Positions 43,220 through 51,974 of a DNA stretch of 64,000 nucleotides are shown piece after piece. The notes beneath the pieces are model-generated. The model did no database searches. It worked only from the letters and a program-made list of their open reading frames with translations, and was not told the DNA's origin. Source of the stretch: Ornithinibacillus sp047228935 (lineage in GTDB: Bacteria; Bacillota; Bacilli; Bacillales; Amphibacillaceae); NCBI RefSeq assembly GCF_047228935.1, contig NZ_JBFEGG010000002.1, positions 678,673-742,672 on the forward strand, written 5' to 3'. A program made the translations under genes and the position numbers. Each line of letters opens with the position of its first letter. Position 1 is the first letter of the stretch.

Positions 43220-43522
43220 ATGAACTATTATGAAAAAGAAAATAGTACAAGAGTACAACAGCAAGACCATCAATTAAAACTGAATAATCGTAGACTGTTA
43301 GAGATTACCGGCGTAAAAGAAGTGGATAGCTTTGATAATGAGGAGTTTTTGCTAGAAACCGTAATGGGATATTTAATCATTCGTGGACAAAACCTCCAGC
43401 TAAAAAACTTAGATGTTGGCGAAGGTGTAGTATCCATTAAAGGAAAGGTTTATGAAATGTCTTACGTCGATGAACATCATCAGGAGAAGGCTAAAGGCTT
43501 CTTTAGCAAGCTATTCCGATGA
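43220..43522 (+). CDS. yabP: sporulation protein YabP
   Basis: Mother-cell protein needed for cortex formation; 100 residues with LNNRRLLEITGVKEVDSFDNEEFLLET as the family core (split motif near 21-47). RBS AAGGAGG. A CATAAGTT 10-like box at 43188-43195 fits sigma-E, but the candidate ATA -35 is only 14 bases upstream. Overlaps yabQ by four bases. Confidence 0.92.
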   Translation: MNYYEKENSTRVQQQDHQLKLNNRRLLEITGVKEVDSFDNEEFLLETVMGYLIIRGQNLQLKNLDVGEGVVSIKGKVYEMSYVDEHHQEKAKGFFSKLFR

Positions 43523-44118
43523 CACTGAGTGTCCAATTCTTAACGATGGTTTCTATGATAGGTGGAGGCCTTTATCTTGGCATGGCACTTGAAACCTTTC
43601 GCCGATTCCAAAAGCATTGGAAAGAGAATTTGTTTTTAGTGTATTTTATGGAAGTTAGCTTTTGGCTCACCCAAGTTTTCATTTTATATTTTGTTCTATT
43701 CCAAGTGAATGCTGGGGAGCTACGTTTTTATGTATTTGCTGCATGTTTATTAGGTTTTGCGGCATATCAAGTCTTTGCCGCAAACCTGTATAAACGGCTC
43801 TTGGAACGAATGATTATCATCATATATAGAATCTACCAATTTTTGCGTAATGTAGTGAACATGTTAATTATAGCTCCCATACGATATATGATTAAATTAT
43901 TGATTGCAGCAGTAATCTTCCTCTTTAATTTGCTGATACTTATCGTAGGCTTTATCTTAAAGTGCATCTATATTCCATTAAAATGGTTCTTTAGTATGAT
44001 TTATCGCCTTCTACCTCAAAAATTCAAATTATTTTTACACCATTTAGCAGGATTTTATAGTAAAATACAGAATATATGTAGAAAAGTATTAAGATATATC
44101 ACAGCAAAGAGGAGGTGA
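43519..44118 (+). CDS. yabQ: spore cortex biosynthesis protein YabQ
   Basis: Integral membrane protein of the outer forespore membrane, required for cortex. 199 residues with about five hydrophobic helices (near 5-22, 36-57, 65-84, 119-145 and 150-165) and a basic C-terminus. The start overlaps the yabP stop. Immediately followed by divIC, four bases away. Confidence 0.92.
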   Translation: MTLSVQFLTMVSMIGGGLYLGMALETFRRFQKHWKENLFLVYFMEVSFWLTQVFILYFVLFQVNAGELRFYVFAACLLGFAAYQVFAANLYKRLLERMIIIIYRIYQFLRNVVNMLIIAPIRYMIKLLIAAVIFLFNLLILIVGFILKCIYIPLKWFFSMIYRLLPQKFKLFLHHLAGFYSKIQNICRKVLRYITAKRR

Positions 44119-44122
44119 CGCT

Positions 44123-44500
44123 ATGCAGAAGAAGAAAACAGTAACGAAATTGAACTCGCAATATATGGATCAATATGATGCTTACATAGAAAGACAGAAA
44201 CGTAAAAAGCAGCGACTTTTTCGTAGGCTGGCTCTTTTTCTTGTTGTAGTTGCAATTGCTGCTGGCAGCATGGCGGTCTACCACTTTCAACAACGAGCTC
44301 TACATGCTGAAAAGTTAGAAGAATATAAGCAACTGCAGGAAGAGCTTGCAGATTTAGAGAAAAAAGAGAAGAAGTATAAAGAAGAAATTCAATTGCTAAA
44401 TGATGAAGAGTATATTCTAGAGATTGCTCGTACGAAATACTTTCTATCAAAAGAAGGCGAGTTAATTTTTAAAACTCCGGAAGAAGACTCGTCATATTGA
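44123..44500 (+). CDS. divIC: cell-division protein DivIC
   Basis: Bitopic divisome protein partnering with FtsL and DivIB. 125 residues: a basic cytoplasmic N-terminus, one membrane segment (about 35-54), then a coiled coil (about 60-95, EKLEEYKQLQEELADLEKKE) outside. RBS GAGGAGGTGACG. Position after yabQ is as in B. subtilis. Confidence 0.95.
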   Translation: MQKKKTVTKLNSQYMDQYDAYIERQKRKKQRLFRRLALFLVVVAIAAGSMAVYHFQQRALHAEKLEEYKQLQEELADLEKKEKKYKEEIQLLNDEEYILEIARTKYFLSKEGELIFKTPEEDSSY

Positions 44501-44571
44501 CACACTTTTACTGGCTTAGCTATAATATATAAGTAAAGTATTTTAATTTCTTAAGGAGGAGCATTTTTTTT

Positions 44572-44955
44572 ATGTCAATTGAAGTAGGCAGCAAACTGCA
44601 AGGTAAGGTAACCGGTATCACTAATTTTGGTGCTTTTGTTGAACTTGGAGAAGGGACAACTGGACTAGTTCACATTAGTGAGGTTGCTGATAATTATGTC
44701 AAAGACATTAATGAACACCTTTCTGTAGGAGACGAAGTAGAGGTTAAAGTAATTAATGTTGAAAAGGATGGCAAAATTGGTTTATCCATTAAGAAAGCGA
44801 AGGAGAAAAAGCCAGTCCGTCAAAATCCTAGAGAACGTACGGAGACATTTGAAGCTAAAATGAACCGTTTTCTAAAGGATTCAGAAGATCGCTTAGCCTC
44901 TTTGAAAAAGCACACAGAATCCAGACGTGGGGGTCGAGGTGCTAAAAGAGGATAA
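44572..44955 (+). CDS. yabR: S1 RNA-binding-domain protein YabR
   Basis: 127 residues: one S1 domain (1-75; VGSKLQGKVTGITNFGAFVEL, HISEV, KVINVEKDGKIGLSIK) and a basic, Arg-rich tail ending RRGGRGAKRG. Probably ribosome or RNA associated (general stress protein 13 type); exact role unknown. RBS AAGGAGGAG. Confidence 0.93.
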   Translation: MSIEVGSKLQGKVTGITNFGAFVELGEGTTGLVHISEVADNYVKDINEHLSVGDEVEVKVINVEKDGKIGLSIKKAKEKKPVRQNPRERTETFEAKMNRFLKDSEDRLASLKKHTESRRGGRGAKRG

Positions 44956-45006
44956 CAAATGCTGTCTACCCGGATAATGCTCTAAAATTTTTATATATAT
45001 AAAACT

Positions 45007-45036
45007 AAACGGCTATCAATATGATAGCCGTTTTTC
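45007..45036 (+). terminator. terminator of divIC-yabR
   Basis: AAACGGCTATC (45007-45017) / GATAGCCGTTT (45023-45033), perfect 11 bp, then TTT. Confidence 0.9.
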
Positions 45037-45096
45037 TATCTATTTTGACTTTGCAAGCATGTAGTCAGGTCAGCGGACCTGGCTAAAAATGCAAGA

Positions 45097-45130
45097 AAAA
45101 CCTGCTATCTAAAAAGATAACAGGTTTTTT
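45097..45130 (-). terminator. terminator of the tRNA-Met gene
   Basis: The arms pair fully on the minus strand, where one position is a G-U wobble that would be a C/A mismatch on the plus strand. A T run follows in minus direction, so it serves the tRNA. It may also stop plus-strand readthrough. Confidence 0.75.
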
Positions 45131-45136
45131 GTTTGA

Positions 45137-45210
45137 TAGCGGCGGAGGGGATCGAACCCACGACCTCACGGGTATGAACCGTACGCTCTCGCCAGCTGAG
45201 CTACGCCGCC
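45137..45210 (-). tRNA. trnSL-Met: tRNA-Met (anticodon CAT), elongator type
   Basis: 74 nt on the minus strand: acceptor GGCGGCG with CGCCGCT (one G-U pair), D arm GCTC/GAGC, anticodon loop TTCATAC, and T arm GTGGG TTCGATC CCCTC. It is close to the B. subtilis elongator tRNA-Met. The G at the first acceptor position and the T-ended acceptor argue against an initiator. CCA is not encoded; the bases after the discriminator A are TCA. Confidence 0.93.
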
Positions 45211-45365
45211 ATAATATATAATTGATGAAAAACAAATTGGTTTGTTTAGTCAACAAGAATCATAATACATGACGATTTCACTCATGTCAATATGTTTAAA
45301 TAAAGAGGATATTTTCAGATAAATGTCGAATGTATATAGTAATTTTCGAAAGAAGAAGGTGTAGA

Positions 45366-45830
45366 ATGTTGAAAGCACGTCATAAAGTACTGTTCAACCA
45401 GCTAAACACCTATCGTCAAGAAACGTTACAGCTGGTTGAAAACATCACAGAAGTAGAAGCAGATATCATACCAGAAGGATTTAATAATAACATTAGATGG
45501 AACTTAGGGCATCTATATCTTGACCAATACCTTTGGATCCAAGCTGTTACAAAGGAAAAATCCGAAGAAGCAAACAAATTAAATCAATGGTTCGGTTTTG
45601 GTACAAGTCCCAGCGATTTTACTGCAGAAACACCAAACTTACACGAGCTAAAGGAATTATTACAACACCAAATCACAAATATTAAAGAAAAATACCAAGA
45701 CCGACTAGAAGAGGAGTTCCAGCCAACCGAAATGGGCATGCACACCATCGAACAAGTTCTAATCCGAACCATCTACCACGAAGCCCTACACACAGCAGCA
45801 ATACAATATATAAAACGATTTATAAAATAA
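45366..45830 (+). CDS. DinB/YfiT-like four-helix protein
   Basis: A roughly 154-residue DinB-family protein, a four-helix bundle that usually binds a metal through three histidines: His in RWNLGHLYLDQ, and HEALHTAA near the end. Substrate unknown; some relatives are thiol-dependent transferases. ATG 45366 follows GAAGAAGGTG. The second half becomes strikingly A+C-rich (45721-45780 is 41/60), ahead of repeat F. Not in this place in B. subtilis. Confidence 0.82.
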   Translation: MLKARHKVLFNQLNTYRQETLQLVENITEVEADIIPEGFNNNIRWNLGHLYLDQYLWIQAVTKEKSEEANKLNQWFGFGTSPSDFTAETPNLHELKELLQHQITNIKEKYQDRLEEEFQPTEMGMHTIEQVLIRTIYHEALHTAAIQYIKRFIK

Positions 45831-45843
45831 AACAGTAGATGTT

Positions 45844-45880
45844 AAAAACTCGTATCGTTATTTTTTGATACGAGTTTTTT
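45844..45880 (+). terminator. terminator of the DinB-like gene
   Basis: AAAAACTCGTATC (45844-45856) / GATACGAGTTTTT (45867-45879), 13 bp, then T. Confidence 0.9.
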
Positions 45881-45925
45881 GTTTGTAGTGCTTGGAAAGA
45901 AATGTATATTGTTTTATAGCACTGA

Positions 45926-46041
45926 GTGGCGGGAATACACGGAGACTCCCGCGGGAGCAGTGGCCTAGGTGAGACCCCACAGAGCTTTAGCTCGAGGAGG
46001 ATCACCAGCCCCCGCAGGAAAGCGGAGTGTATTCCCGCCAC
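45926..46041 (+). repeat. structured intergenic repeat, copy F (short form, + orientation)
   Basis: The minimal copy, 116 bp. Perfect 15-bp arms at 45926-45940 (GTGGCGGGAATACAC) and 46027-46041. Between them lie CTCC-CGCG-GGAG, GGTGAGACC, a small GAGC-TTTA-GCTC hairpin where copies A, D and E carry a 90-base module, then GAGGAGGATCACC. It lies between the DinB-like gene and spoIIE with strong A+C skew on both sides. Confidence 0.9.
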
Positions 46042-46201
46042 GGGATTGGCAAGAAGCATTTCTAAAAGATTACAATTAAATTACAACAATAAAAACCCCG
46101 ACTTACTCTGACAAAAACAACAACCAAAAAATAAAGAATATGTAGAAAACCCAATCACCTACTAGATTTCAGTCGAACGATTTTTCTAAACAACCCTCTT
46201 G

Positions 46202-46236
46202 TTTTGACAAAAAAAAATAACCAACTATGTTTTACT
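46202..46236 (+). promoter_or_regulatory. candidate spoIIE promoter with Spo0A box
   Basis: The minus strand reads TTTGTCAAAA at 46202-46211, a match to the Spo0A-box consensus. The plus strand has TTGACA (46204-46209) and TTTACT (46231-46236), spaced 21 bp, the odd spacing known for B. subtilis spoIIE. A weaker box lies near 46108-46117. Inferred Spo0A-P activation. Confidence 0.45.
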
Positions 46237-46332
46237 GTTATGAAAGAGGAACTGTCCATAAAAATAGTATATGCACAAAAAACCATCAGTAGAACAGAAA
46301 ACAAAAATAATCCGTCAAAGAGGAGTGGTTGA

Positions 46333-48780
46333 ATGGAATCTGTTTCAAGAGTCCAGACAAAAGCAATCGATGTAGAAAATACATTTTTACATAACCTAAG
46401 GATGAAATTATACACACAAGGTAAAAGGATTTTACTAGACTATGGCTTACTATATATGATCGTAGGCTTTTTACTAGGACGAGCTATCATTCTATCGGTT
46501 GTCTCACCTTTTGCCGTCGCCTTCTTAGCAACATTATGGTTTATGCATCGAGACAAATCAGCAAAGACACTACTCGCAACGATGCTTGGTGCATTTACAA
46601 TATCATTATCCCACGGTTTATTTGTCGGTATTGCGTTATTCTTCTTCATAATTCTGTCTACCATCTTTAAAAACTTAAAAGGACAACAAACTAAAATTCC
46701 TATATTCGTATTTTTAGCAACCGTAGGGCCGAGGATTTTCTTATATACCATTTATGGACAACTTACTTCCTATGAATGGATGCTTATTGTTGTAGAAGGA
46801 GTTCTAGGAACCGTATTAGTTTTAATATTTATGCAAAGTGTCCCTCTGATTTCCCAGAAGCGATATCGTCCGGGATTAAAAAATGAAGAAATTGTTTGTA
46901 TGATTATATTAATTGCATCCATCCTTACTGGAACGGTTGGGTGGGAGTTATACAATGCGTCGATCGAACAAGTGTTATCACGATACTTCGTTTTAATGTT
47001 TGCATTTGTTGGTGGTGCGGCAATAGGTTCAACTGTTGGGGTTGTTGCAGGCTTAATATTATCTCTAGCAAATGTCGCTAATTTATATCAAATGAGCTTA
47101 CTAGCATTTTCTGGTCTTCTTGGTGGGTTACTAAAAGAAGGAAAAAAGATTGGTGTCGGTGCCGGTTTACTAGTTGGAACGTTTTTAGTAGGAATCTATG
47201 GAGATTCTAATGCCTTAATCCCGTCTCTTATTGAATCAACTGTTGCGATTTTATTATTTTTAATCACACCTGGTAGCTGGTTTAAAAAATTATCCCGTTA
47301 CATTCCAGGAACAGAAGAACATGCCAATGAACAGCAGCAATATTTGCAGAAAGTACGGAATGTCACGGCAAAACGTGTAGAGCAGTTTTCTGAAGTCTTT
47401 GAAGCATTGTCAAAAAGCTTTAGCTCTGCTGAAAACTATTCATTAGAAGATGAGGAATCACAACGAGAGACCGATTACTTCCTTAGCAATGTAACCGAAA
47501 AAACCTGTCAATCATGCTTCATGAAGGAAAGATGCTGGCAGCAGCAATTTGATAAGACGTATTCCTTAATGGGAGAAATGAAGCAAGATATTGAAACTGG
47601 AAATGATCCGAGCCGAAAGCTTATCCGCGAATTTGAAAATCATTGTATAAAATCTCGCAAAGTAATCGATACGATGAAAGAGGAGATGTCGTATTTTGAA
47701 GCGAATCGAAAATTGAGAAAGCAAGTATTGGAAAGTAAAAAACTAGTAGCAGAACAACTTCAAGGTGTATCGGATGTCATGGAAGACTTTGCAAAAGAAA
47801 TTTTAAAAGAGCGAGAACATCATGAAAATCAAGAATTACAAATCGTTCATGCATTAAAATCGATTGGAATTGAACTGGAGAAGTTAGATGTGTATAGGTT
47901 GGATAAAGGTAGCGTCGATATTGAAATGACTGCTGCTTTCTATGAATACCACGGTGAAGGGGAAAAGCTCATTGCCCCAGTATTATCGGATATCTTAAAT
48001 GAAACGATCGTTGTTAAGCAGGAAGATATTTCGCCTTTCCCAAATGGCTACTCATTCTTAGCGTTCGGTTCGGCTAAAGAATATACCGTCGAAACAGGGG
48101 TTGCCCATGCTGCAAAAGGTGGAGGTATTATTTCTGGAGATAGCTATACGATGATTGAGCTTGGTGAAGGTAAATATGCAATGGCAATAAGTGACGGAAT
48201 GGGTAATGGTGTCCGGGCTAGTGAAGAGAGTAAAGAAACGTTAAGGCTCTTGCAACAAATTTTGCAAACCGGTATCCCAGAAAAAGTAGCAATCAAATCA
48301 ATCAATTCGATTTTAGCACTACGAACTACTGATGAAATGTTTGCAACTCTAGATTTAGCTGTCATTAATTTACACAATGCCTTTGTTCGATTCTTAAAAA
48401 TTGGTTCCACACCAAGTTTCGTAAAACGAGGCGATCAGTTACTAAAGATCGAGGCAAGTAACTTACCGATGGGGATTATTCGCGAATTCGATGTTGACAT
48501 TGTCAATGAACAATTACAGTCAGATGATATTCTGATTATGATGAGTGATGGTATTTTTGACGGTCCGAAACATGTAGAAAACACAGATGTTTGGCTAAAG
48601 CGGAAAATCCGTGAAATGGAAACGGATAATCCACAAGAAATTGCTGATCTATTACTTGAAGAAGTCATTCGAACTCGTAGTGGTGAAATTGAGGACGATA
48701 TGACAGTACTAGTTGCGAAAGTGCAAAAGAATATTCCTAGATGGGCAACTTTTCCAATCTATCAAACAGAAGCATTGTGA
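46333..48780 (+). CDS. spoIIE: stage II sporulation protein E (PP2C phosphatase)
   Basis: Dephosphorylates SpoIIAA-P in the forespore, so freeing sigma-F, and helps form the polar septum with FtsZ. 815 residues: about ten membrane helices (37-315), a central FtsZ-binding/regulatory region (about 320-580) and the PP2C domain (about 590-805) with SGDSYTM, ISDGMGNG, MSDGIFDGP and EDDMTVLVA holding the metal-binding aspartates. RBS AGAGGAGTGG. Confidence 0.97.
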   Translation: MESVSRVQTKAIDVENTFLHNLRMKLYTQGKRILLDYGLLYMIVGFLLGRAIILSVVSPFAVAFLATLWFMHRDKSAKTLLATMLGAFTISLSHGLFVGIALFFFIILSTIFKNLKGQQTKIPIFVFLATVGPRIFLYTIYGQLTSYEWMLIVVEGVLGTVLVLIFMQSVPLISQKRYRPGLKNEEIVCMIILIASILTGTVGWELYNASIEQVLSRYFVLMFAFVGGAAIGSTVGVVAGLILSLANVANLYQMSLLAFSGLLGGLLKEGKKIGVGAGLLVGTFLVGIYGDSNALIPSLIESTVAILLFLITPGSWFKKLSRYIPGTEEHANEQQQYLQKVRNVTAKRVEQFSEVFEALSKSFSSAENYSLEDEESQRETDYFLSNVTEKTCQSCFMKERCWQQQFDKTYSLMGEMKQDIETGNDPSRKLIREFENHCIKSRKVIDTMKEEMSYFEANRKLRKQVLESKKLVAEQLQGVSDVMEDFAKEILKEREHHENQELQIVHALKSIGIELEKLDVYRLDKGSVDIEMTAAFYEYHGEGEKLIAPVLSDILNETIVVKQEDISPFPNGYSFLAFGSAKEYTVETGVAHAAKGGGIISGDSYTMIELGEGKYAMAISDGMGNGVRASEESKETLRLLQQILQTGIPEKVAIKSINSILALRTTDEMFATLDLAVINLHNAFVRFLKIGSTPSFVKRGDQLLKIEASNLPMGIIREFDVDIVNEQLQSDDILIMMSDGIFDGPKHVENTDVWLKRKIREMETDNPQEIADLLLEEVIRTRSGEIEDDMTVLVAKVQKNIPRWATFPIYQTEAL

Positions 48781-48867
48781 ATAAATTGCTAGATTCCTTC
48801 TTTCTATATGTATACCTCTAAGCATTTTTGTCAATGATGGTAAAGGAATAATATGGAGGTGTTTCGT

Positions 48868-49602
48868 ATGAAGAAGGGGACTTTAAAGCAAATTCTATTA
48901 ATTACAGATGGGTGTTCGAATAAAGGAGAAGACCCAGCAGCAACAGCAGCACTAGCGTATCAGCAAGGAATTACCGTGAATGTAATTGGTATTTTAGAAG
49001 ATGACCAAACAGAAGAGCCAGAAGGTTTACAAGAAGTAGAAGAAATTGCCTTGTCTGGGGGCGGTGTAAGTCAGTTAGTGTATAAGCAGGCATTATCACA
49101 AACCGTGCAAATGGTTACGAAGCAAGCAATGACCCAAACGATTCAAGGGTTTGTAAACATGGAATTAAAACAAATACTAGGGAAAGAACAAACGATGGAA
49201 GATTTAGACCCAGAAAAACGGGGCGAAATCATGGAAGTAGTGGAAGATTTAGGAGAAACAAGTGATTTAGAGGTACTTGTATTAATTGATACAAGTGCAA
49301 GTATGCATGATAAATTACCAACGGTGAAGGAAGCATTAATGGATTTATCGATTAGCCTAAACTCTCGTGTTGGTCGAAACCGTTTTGCTATTTATAACTT
49401 TCCAGGTAAACGTAAAGATATTGATAAAGTACTAGATTGGTCTCCGAAGTTGGATTCCATTTCATCCGTTTTCCCGAAGCTTACAAGTGGAGGCATTACA
49501 CCGACAGGCCCGGCAATACGCGAAGCAATGTATCAATTTGGCAAAAAAAGCTTGTTAAGGAGCTTTAGAAATAACCATGAACAAGACGTCGAAAACGCAT
49601 GA
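48868..49602 (+). CDS. yabS: VWA-domain protein YabS
   Basis: 244 residues with a von Willebrand A fold; the MIDAS motif DTSAS (near 142-146 of VLVLIDTSASM) is intact, so it should bind a metal-dependent partner. An N-terminal LLITDGCSNKGEDP resembles part of a second VWA fold. Follows spoIIE and overlaps prkD as in B. subtilis. ATG 48868 is preceded by GGAGGTG. Role unknown. Confidence 0.87.
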   Translation: MKKGTLKQILLITDGCSNKGEDPAATAALAYQQGITVNVIGILEDDQTEEPEGLQEVEEIALSGGGVSQLVYKQALSQTVQMVTKQAMTQTIQGFVNMELKQILGKEQTMEDLDPEKRGEIMEVVEDLGETSDLEVLVLIDTSASMHDKLPTVKEALMDLSISLNSRVGRNRFAIYNFPGKRKDIDKVLDWSPKLDSISSVFPKLTSGGITPTGPAIREAMYQFGKKSLLRSFRNNHEQDVENA

Positions 49603-50506
49603 TGCATTTTTAAGACCTGGGATGTCCATTACGGGTAAGTGGCATCAAAAACGCTACACGATAATTCGTAAGCTTGGAAATGGGGCAATTGGGTCGGTTT
49701 ATCTATGTGATGCAGGTGGAAGGAAAGCAGCACTAAAAATTAGTGATAAAAGTGCTTCTGTTACTATGGAAGTAAATGTATTAAAGTCACTAGAAAAGGT
49801 CCAAGCACAAAGTCTTGGGCCTTATTTGTTAGATGTCGATGATTGGGTGACACCACAGGGTACGACTTTTTCCTTTTATGTCATGGAATATATACAAGGA
49901 AAACCCCTTCCTGAATTTATGAAGCATAACGGAAATGAATGGATTGGCGTGTTTATGCTGCAATTACTTGAAGACCTTGGGAGCTTGCATCAAGCAGGAT
50001 GGGTCTTTGGTGATCTAAAGGTGGATAATTTATTAGTAACGAGTTCCCCAATACGTCTTAGATGGATCGATGTTGGAGGAACGACACAAATCGGTAGGGC
50101 AATAAAAGAATATACCGAGTTTTATGACCGAGGTTACTGGGGTCTTGGTACGCGAAAAGCAGAACCAAGCTATGACTTATTTGCACTAGTCATGGTATTT
50201 GTCAGCGTCTACTACCCAAAGCAATTTCCAAAAGGAGCAAATCCTCAAAACGTACTATTTAAAAAAATTGATGAAGTAAAAGCACTTCAACCATACCGGC
50301 AGTCTTTCAAAAAAGCATTGCTCGGGAAATACCATACTAGTGAAGAGATGAAACTCGAACTCTCTAGCGTTATCTATGATTTGCAAAAGCAATCGAGAGT
50401 CACAAAGCGTAAGGGAAGTGATGATAAACCATCTGTCGCAGCAGAGTCCATTGGATTCCTATTAATTGCACTTGGGTTTTACTTATCCTCATTAATAATT
50501 CCTTAA
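49577..50506 (+). CDS. prkD: serine/threonine protein kinase PrkD (YabT)
   Basis: A Hanks-type kinase that in B. subtilis localises to the septum during sporulation and phosphorylates RecA and AbrB-type regulators. Glycine loop LGNGAIGSVYLC near 34-45, ALKI lysine near 56, catalytic loop GDLKVDNLL (HRD replaced by FGD) near 145, and DVG replacing DFG near 166. A C-terminal membrane anchor (about 288-307) lacks an outer domain, as in YabT. 309 residues. Confidence 0.9.
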   Translation: MNKTSKTHDAFLRPGMSITGKWHQKRYTIIRKLGNGAIGSVYLCDAGGRKAALKISDKSASVTMEVNVLKSLEKVQAQSLGPYLLDVDDWVTPQGTTFSFYVMEYIQGKPLPEFMKHNGNEWIGVFMLQLLEDLGSLHQAGWVFGDLKVDNLLVTSSPIRLRWIDVGGTTQIGRAIKEYTEFYDRGYWGLGTRKAEPSYDLFALVMVFVSVYYPKQFPKGANPQNVLFKKIDEVKALQPYRQSFKKALLGKYHTSEEMKLELSSVIYDLQKQSRVTKRKGSDDKPSVAAESIGFLLIALGFYLSSLIIP

Positions 50507-50569
50507 GGTTCAATGCTTCCGTATGGTAAAATGTAGGAGTACTTAAGAATTTAAGAAGGTGGACATGAA

Positions 50570-51964
50570 GTGAATGATGTAGTCACGTCTTTTATTCATA
50601 AACATCAACTGCTTTCACCAGATGCTACAGTGTTAGTCGCGGTATCAGGAGGACCGGATTCATTAGCACTTTTACATTTTTTCAAAACAATTCAACGCGA
50701 TTGGAAATTACGGGTAATTGCCTTATCTGTTGATCACCAATTACGCGGTGAAGAAAGTAAAGAAGACCTCGATTATGTGGAGGAAATTTGTAGGAAGTGG
50801 GACATTGAATTTGTAGGGACATCGATTGATGTTAAAGGATTTAAGAAGAAAGAACAAATCGGAACCCAAATAGCTGCTAGAAAACTTCGCTATGCTTTTT
50901 TCGCTGAACAGATGAAGTTTTTTCATGCTGACTATTTAGCCTTTGGTCATCATGGCGATGATCAAGTTGAAACAATGGTCATGCGAATGGTCCGAATGGC
51001 GGATTCCAGCTCCTTTTCCGGCATACCCGTGAAGCGAGAATTTGCTGGTGGATTAATCATTCGGCCATTTTTATGTTTAACAAAGGATGAGATTGAACAG
51101 TATTGTAAAGAGAATCAAATCGTTGCGCGTTTAGATCCTTCTAATGAAAGCGTGGATTACACACGTAATTATTTTCGTAAAAACGTAATCCCGTTACTAA
51201 AGGAAAAGAATCAAAATCTGCATAGGACCATTCAGCATTTGAGTGAGTCAAAGGAAGCGGATGAAAGGTTCCTCCAATCAGAAGCAGAAAAACTGTTTGA
51301 GGAGATTGTCCAAATAGAAGAAAACCCAGTCAAAGCATTGTTACAGATTGATATGTTTCTAACACGTGCATCTGCTTTACAAAGGCGTACCTTTCATCTA
51401 ATATTAAACTATCTATATAGTGATGACTTACCTAAAGATTTATCCTATGTCCATGAAGAGCAATTTTTCATGTTATTGAATAATGAAAAAGGTAATGTGC
51501 AAATTGATTTTCCCCGTCATTTAAAGGTAGAAAAAGCATATAATAAACTTATCTTTTATTTCCATCAAGATGAAAAAAATGAACCGTTCCACGAGGTATT
51601 AGATGTACCCGGTGAAGTCATACTTCCTAACGGTGATAAAGTAAGTGCTACATATATAAATGAAATTCCAATTCAAACGAACAATACATATATTTGTTTG
51701 GAAAAAGACATTAGTCTTCCATTCCATATACGGAATCGTAAGGCGGGAGACCGGATGAGATGGAATGGGTTAAATGGTAGTAAAAAGCTAAAAGATATTT
51801 TTATTGATGCTAAAATACCGTTACAAGATCGGAATAGTTGGCCAGTAGTAACGGATAATAATGGGGATATCCTTTGGCTAGTTGGTCTGAAAAAACGAGA
51901 CACTATCCCGAAAGAGGAACAATCAATTTATATACAACTAAACTACGAACAAGGTAATGTGTAG
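50570..51964 (+). CDS. tilS: tRNA(Ile)-lysidine synthase
   Basis: Converts C34 of tRNA-Ile(CAU) to lysidine so it reads AUA. PP-loop SGGPDS at 26-31; the C-terminal TilS domain has RNRKAGDRMRWNG near 386-398. 464 residues, GTG start after AGAAGGTGG. tilS-hprT-ftsH is a conserved string in Bacillus; the last codons lie seven or so bases from the next start. Confidence 0.96.
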   Translation: MNDVVTSFIHKHQLLSPDATVLVAVSGGPDSLALLHFFKTIQRDWKLRVIALSVDHQLRGEESKEDLDYVEEICRKWDIEFVGTSIDVKGFKKKEQIGTQIAARKLRYAFFAEQMKFFHADYLAFGHHGDDQVETMVMRMVRMADSSSFSGIPVKREFAGGLIIRPFLCLTKDEIEQYCKENQIVARLDPSNESVDYTRNYFRKNVIPLLKEKNQNLHRTIQHLSESKEADERFLQSEAEKLFEEIVQIEENPVKALLQIDMFLTRASALQRRTFHLILNYLYSDDLPKDLSYVHEEQFFMLLNNEKGNVQIDFPRHLKVEKAYNKLIFYFHQDEKNEPFHEVLDVPGEVILPNGDKVSATYINEIPIQTNNTYICLEKDISLPFHIRNRKAGDRMRWNGLNGSKKLKDIFIDAKIPLQDRNSWPVVTDNNGDILWLVGLKKRDTIPKEEQSIYIQLNYEQGNV

Positions 51965-51974
51965 GAGGATTATC

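Noticed and set aside
49577..50506. Kinase-dead pseudokinase reading of prkD (HRD and DFG altered)
   Set aside because: The catalytic and metal-binding aspartates remain (GDLKVDN, DVG), and the same variants are usual in YabT-type kinases.
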